From positions 303,768-367,767 of the forward strand of contig NZ_JAGGLD010000004.1 of NCBI RefSeq assembly GCF_017874255.1: 64,000 nt of DNA, read 5' to 3'. Shown one piece after another: positions 63,918 to 64,000 of this stretch; within the stretch, counting starts at the first letter, position 1; the number at the start of each line of letters is the position of its first letter. The position numbers and the translations under genes were made by a program. Source of the stretch: Paenibacillus shirakamiensis (lineage in GTDB: Bacteria > Bacillota > Bacilli > Paenibacillales > Paenibacillaceae). The notes beneath the pieces were generated by a model that saw only the letters and a list, made by a program, of their open reading frames with translations, searched no databases and had not been told where the DNA came from.

Positions 63918-64000
63918 GTTGCTGCTGAGACATCGAAAGAGACGCAAAGCGGCGCTGTATAAGAGAAATTGATCTTTGAAAACTGAACAACGAGTGAGTA
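63918..64000 (+). other. Leader of an rRNA operon, 16S gene beyond the window
   Basis: TTGATCTTTGAAAACTGAAC followed by AACGAGTGAGTA is the conserved pre-16S leader seen before 16S rRNA genes in Paenibacillus. The 16S rRNA itself does not begin within the window. Confidence 0.85.

Noticed and set aside
1..64000. Prophage, insertion sequence, CRISPR or toxin-antitoxin island
   Set aside because: No transposase, integrase, phage structural gene, cas gene or regularly spaced palindromic repeat was found; the 19-bp array has no spacers.

Overview
The window reads as a chromosomal segment of a spore-forming Bacillales bacterium, most likely Paenibacillus or a close relative. The signs are strong AGGAGG-type ribosome binding sites, frequent TTG and GTG starts, a Spo0E-type phosphatase, SLH-anchored chitinase, bacilliredoxin, EcsAB, several secreted enzymes carrying the copper-amine-oxidase-like stalk domain, and a B. 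subtilis-like gene order MoxR - DUF58 - transglutaminase - guaA - pbuG that leads into an rRNA operon leader. Most genes are ordinary core or lineage genes. I see no prophage, insertion sequence, CRISPR array or tRNA.

Layout. 1-4.6 kb: AraC regulator divergent from a MATE exporter, an isochorismatase-fold hydrolase and a GAF protein built on a degenerate histidine kinase. 4.6-7.6 kb: free methionine sulfoxide reductase, a small helical protein, an XRE-TPR regulator with a tiny hydrophobic reading frame over its 3' end, and a Spo0E-like phosphatase. 7.7-13.6 kb: alpha/beta hydrolase, acetyltransferase, MFS exporter, EcsAB. 13.7-18.3 kb: flavoprotein, PAS sensor kinase, bacilliredoxin, nadE. 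18.4-22 kb: a large SLH chitinase with two GH18 modules. 22-30.2 kb: hydrolase, acpS, mutY, sodA, acetyltransferase, queG, HD-GYP protein, YneF protein, folE. 30.3-37.5 kb: a SOD with an N-terminal extension domain, two hydrolases, IclR and GntR regulators. 37.5-44.6 kb: a cysteine synthase remnant, acnA, amidase-like protein, ddl, uvsE. 45-55.6 kb: inositol-phosphatase-like protein, secreted SGNH and unknown proteins, pgmB, hemL, LCP protein, bcp, DedA, polysaccharide deacetylase. 55.6-64 kb: MoxR/DUF58/transglutaminase operon, guaA, pbuG under PurBoxes and a guanine riboswitch, then tandem promoters and leader of an rRNA operon whose 16S gene lies just past the end.

Themes. Envelope work (chitinase, deacetylase, ddl, LCP, amidase-like, SGNH, EcsAB), oxidative stress and thiol repair (two SODs, Bcp, bacilliredoxin, methionine sulfoxide reductase), nucleotide and cofactor supply (guaA, pbuG, nadE, folE, queG, hemL, acpS) and DNA repair (mutY, uvsE).

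The items most worth a second look are the histidine-less GAF kinase beside the methionine sulfoxide reductase, the XRE-TPR regulator with its overlapping mini-ORF and neighbouring Spo0E phosphatase, the SOD fusion, the cysK remnant, the exact 19-bp-period tandem repeat after the chitinase, and the structured chitinase leader. Start codons were reassigned in many genes from ribosome binding sites; each case is stated in its entry. All functional calls rest on reading motifs by eye; no database search was run.
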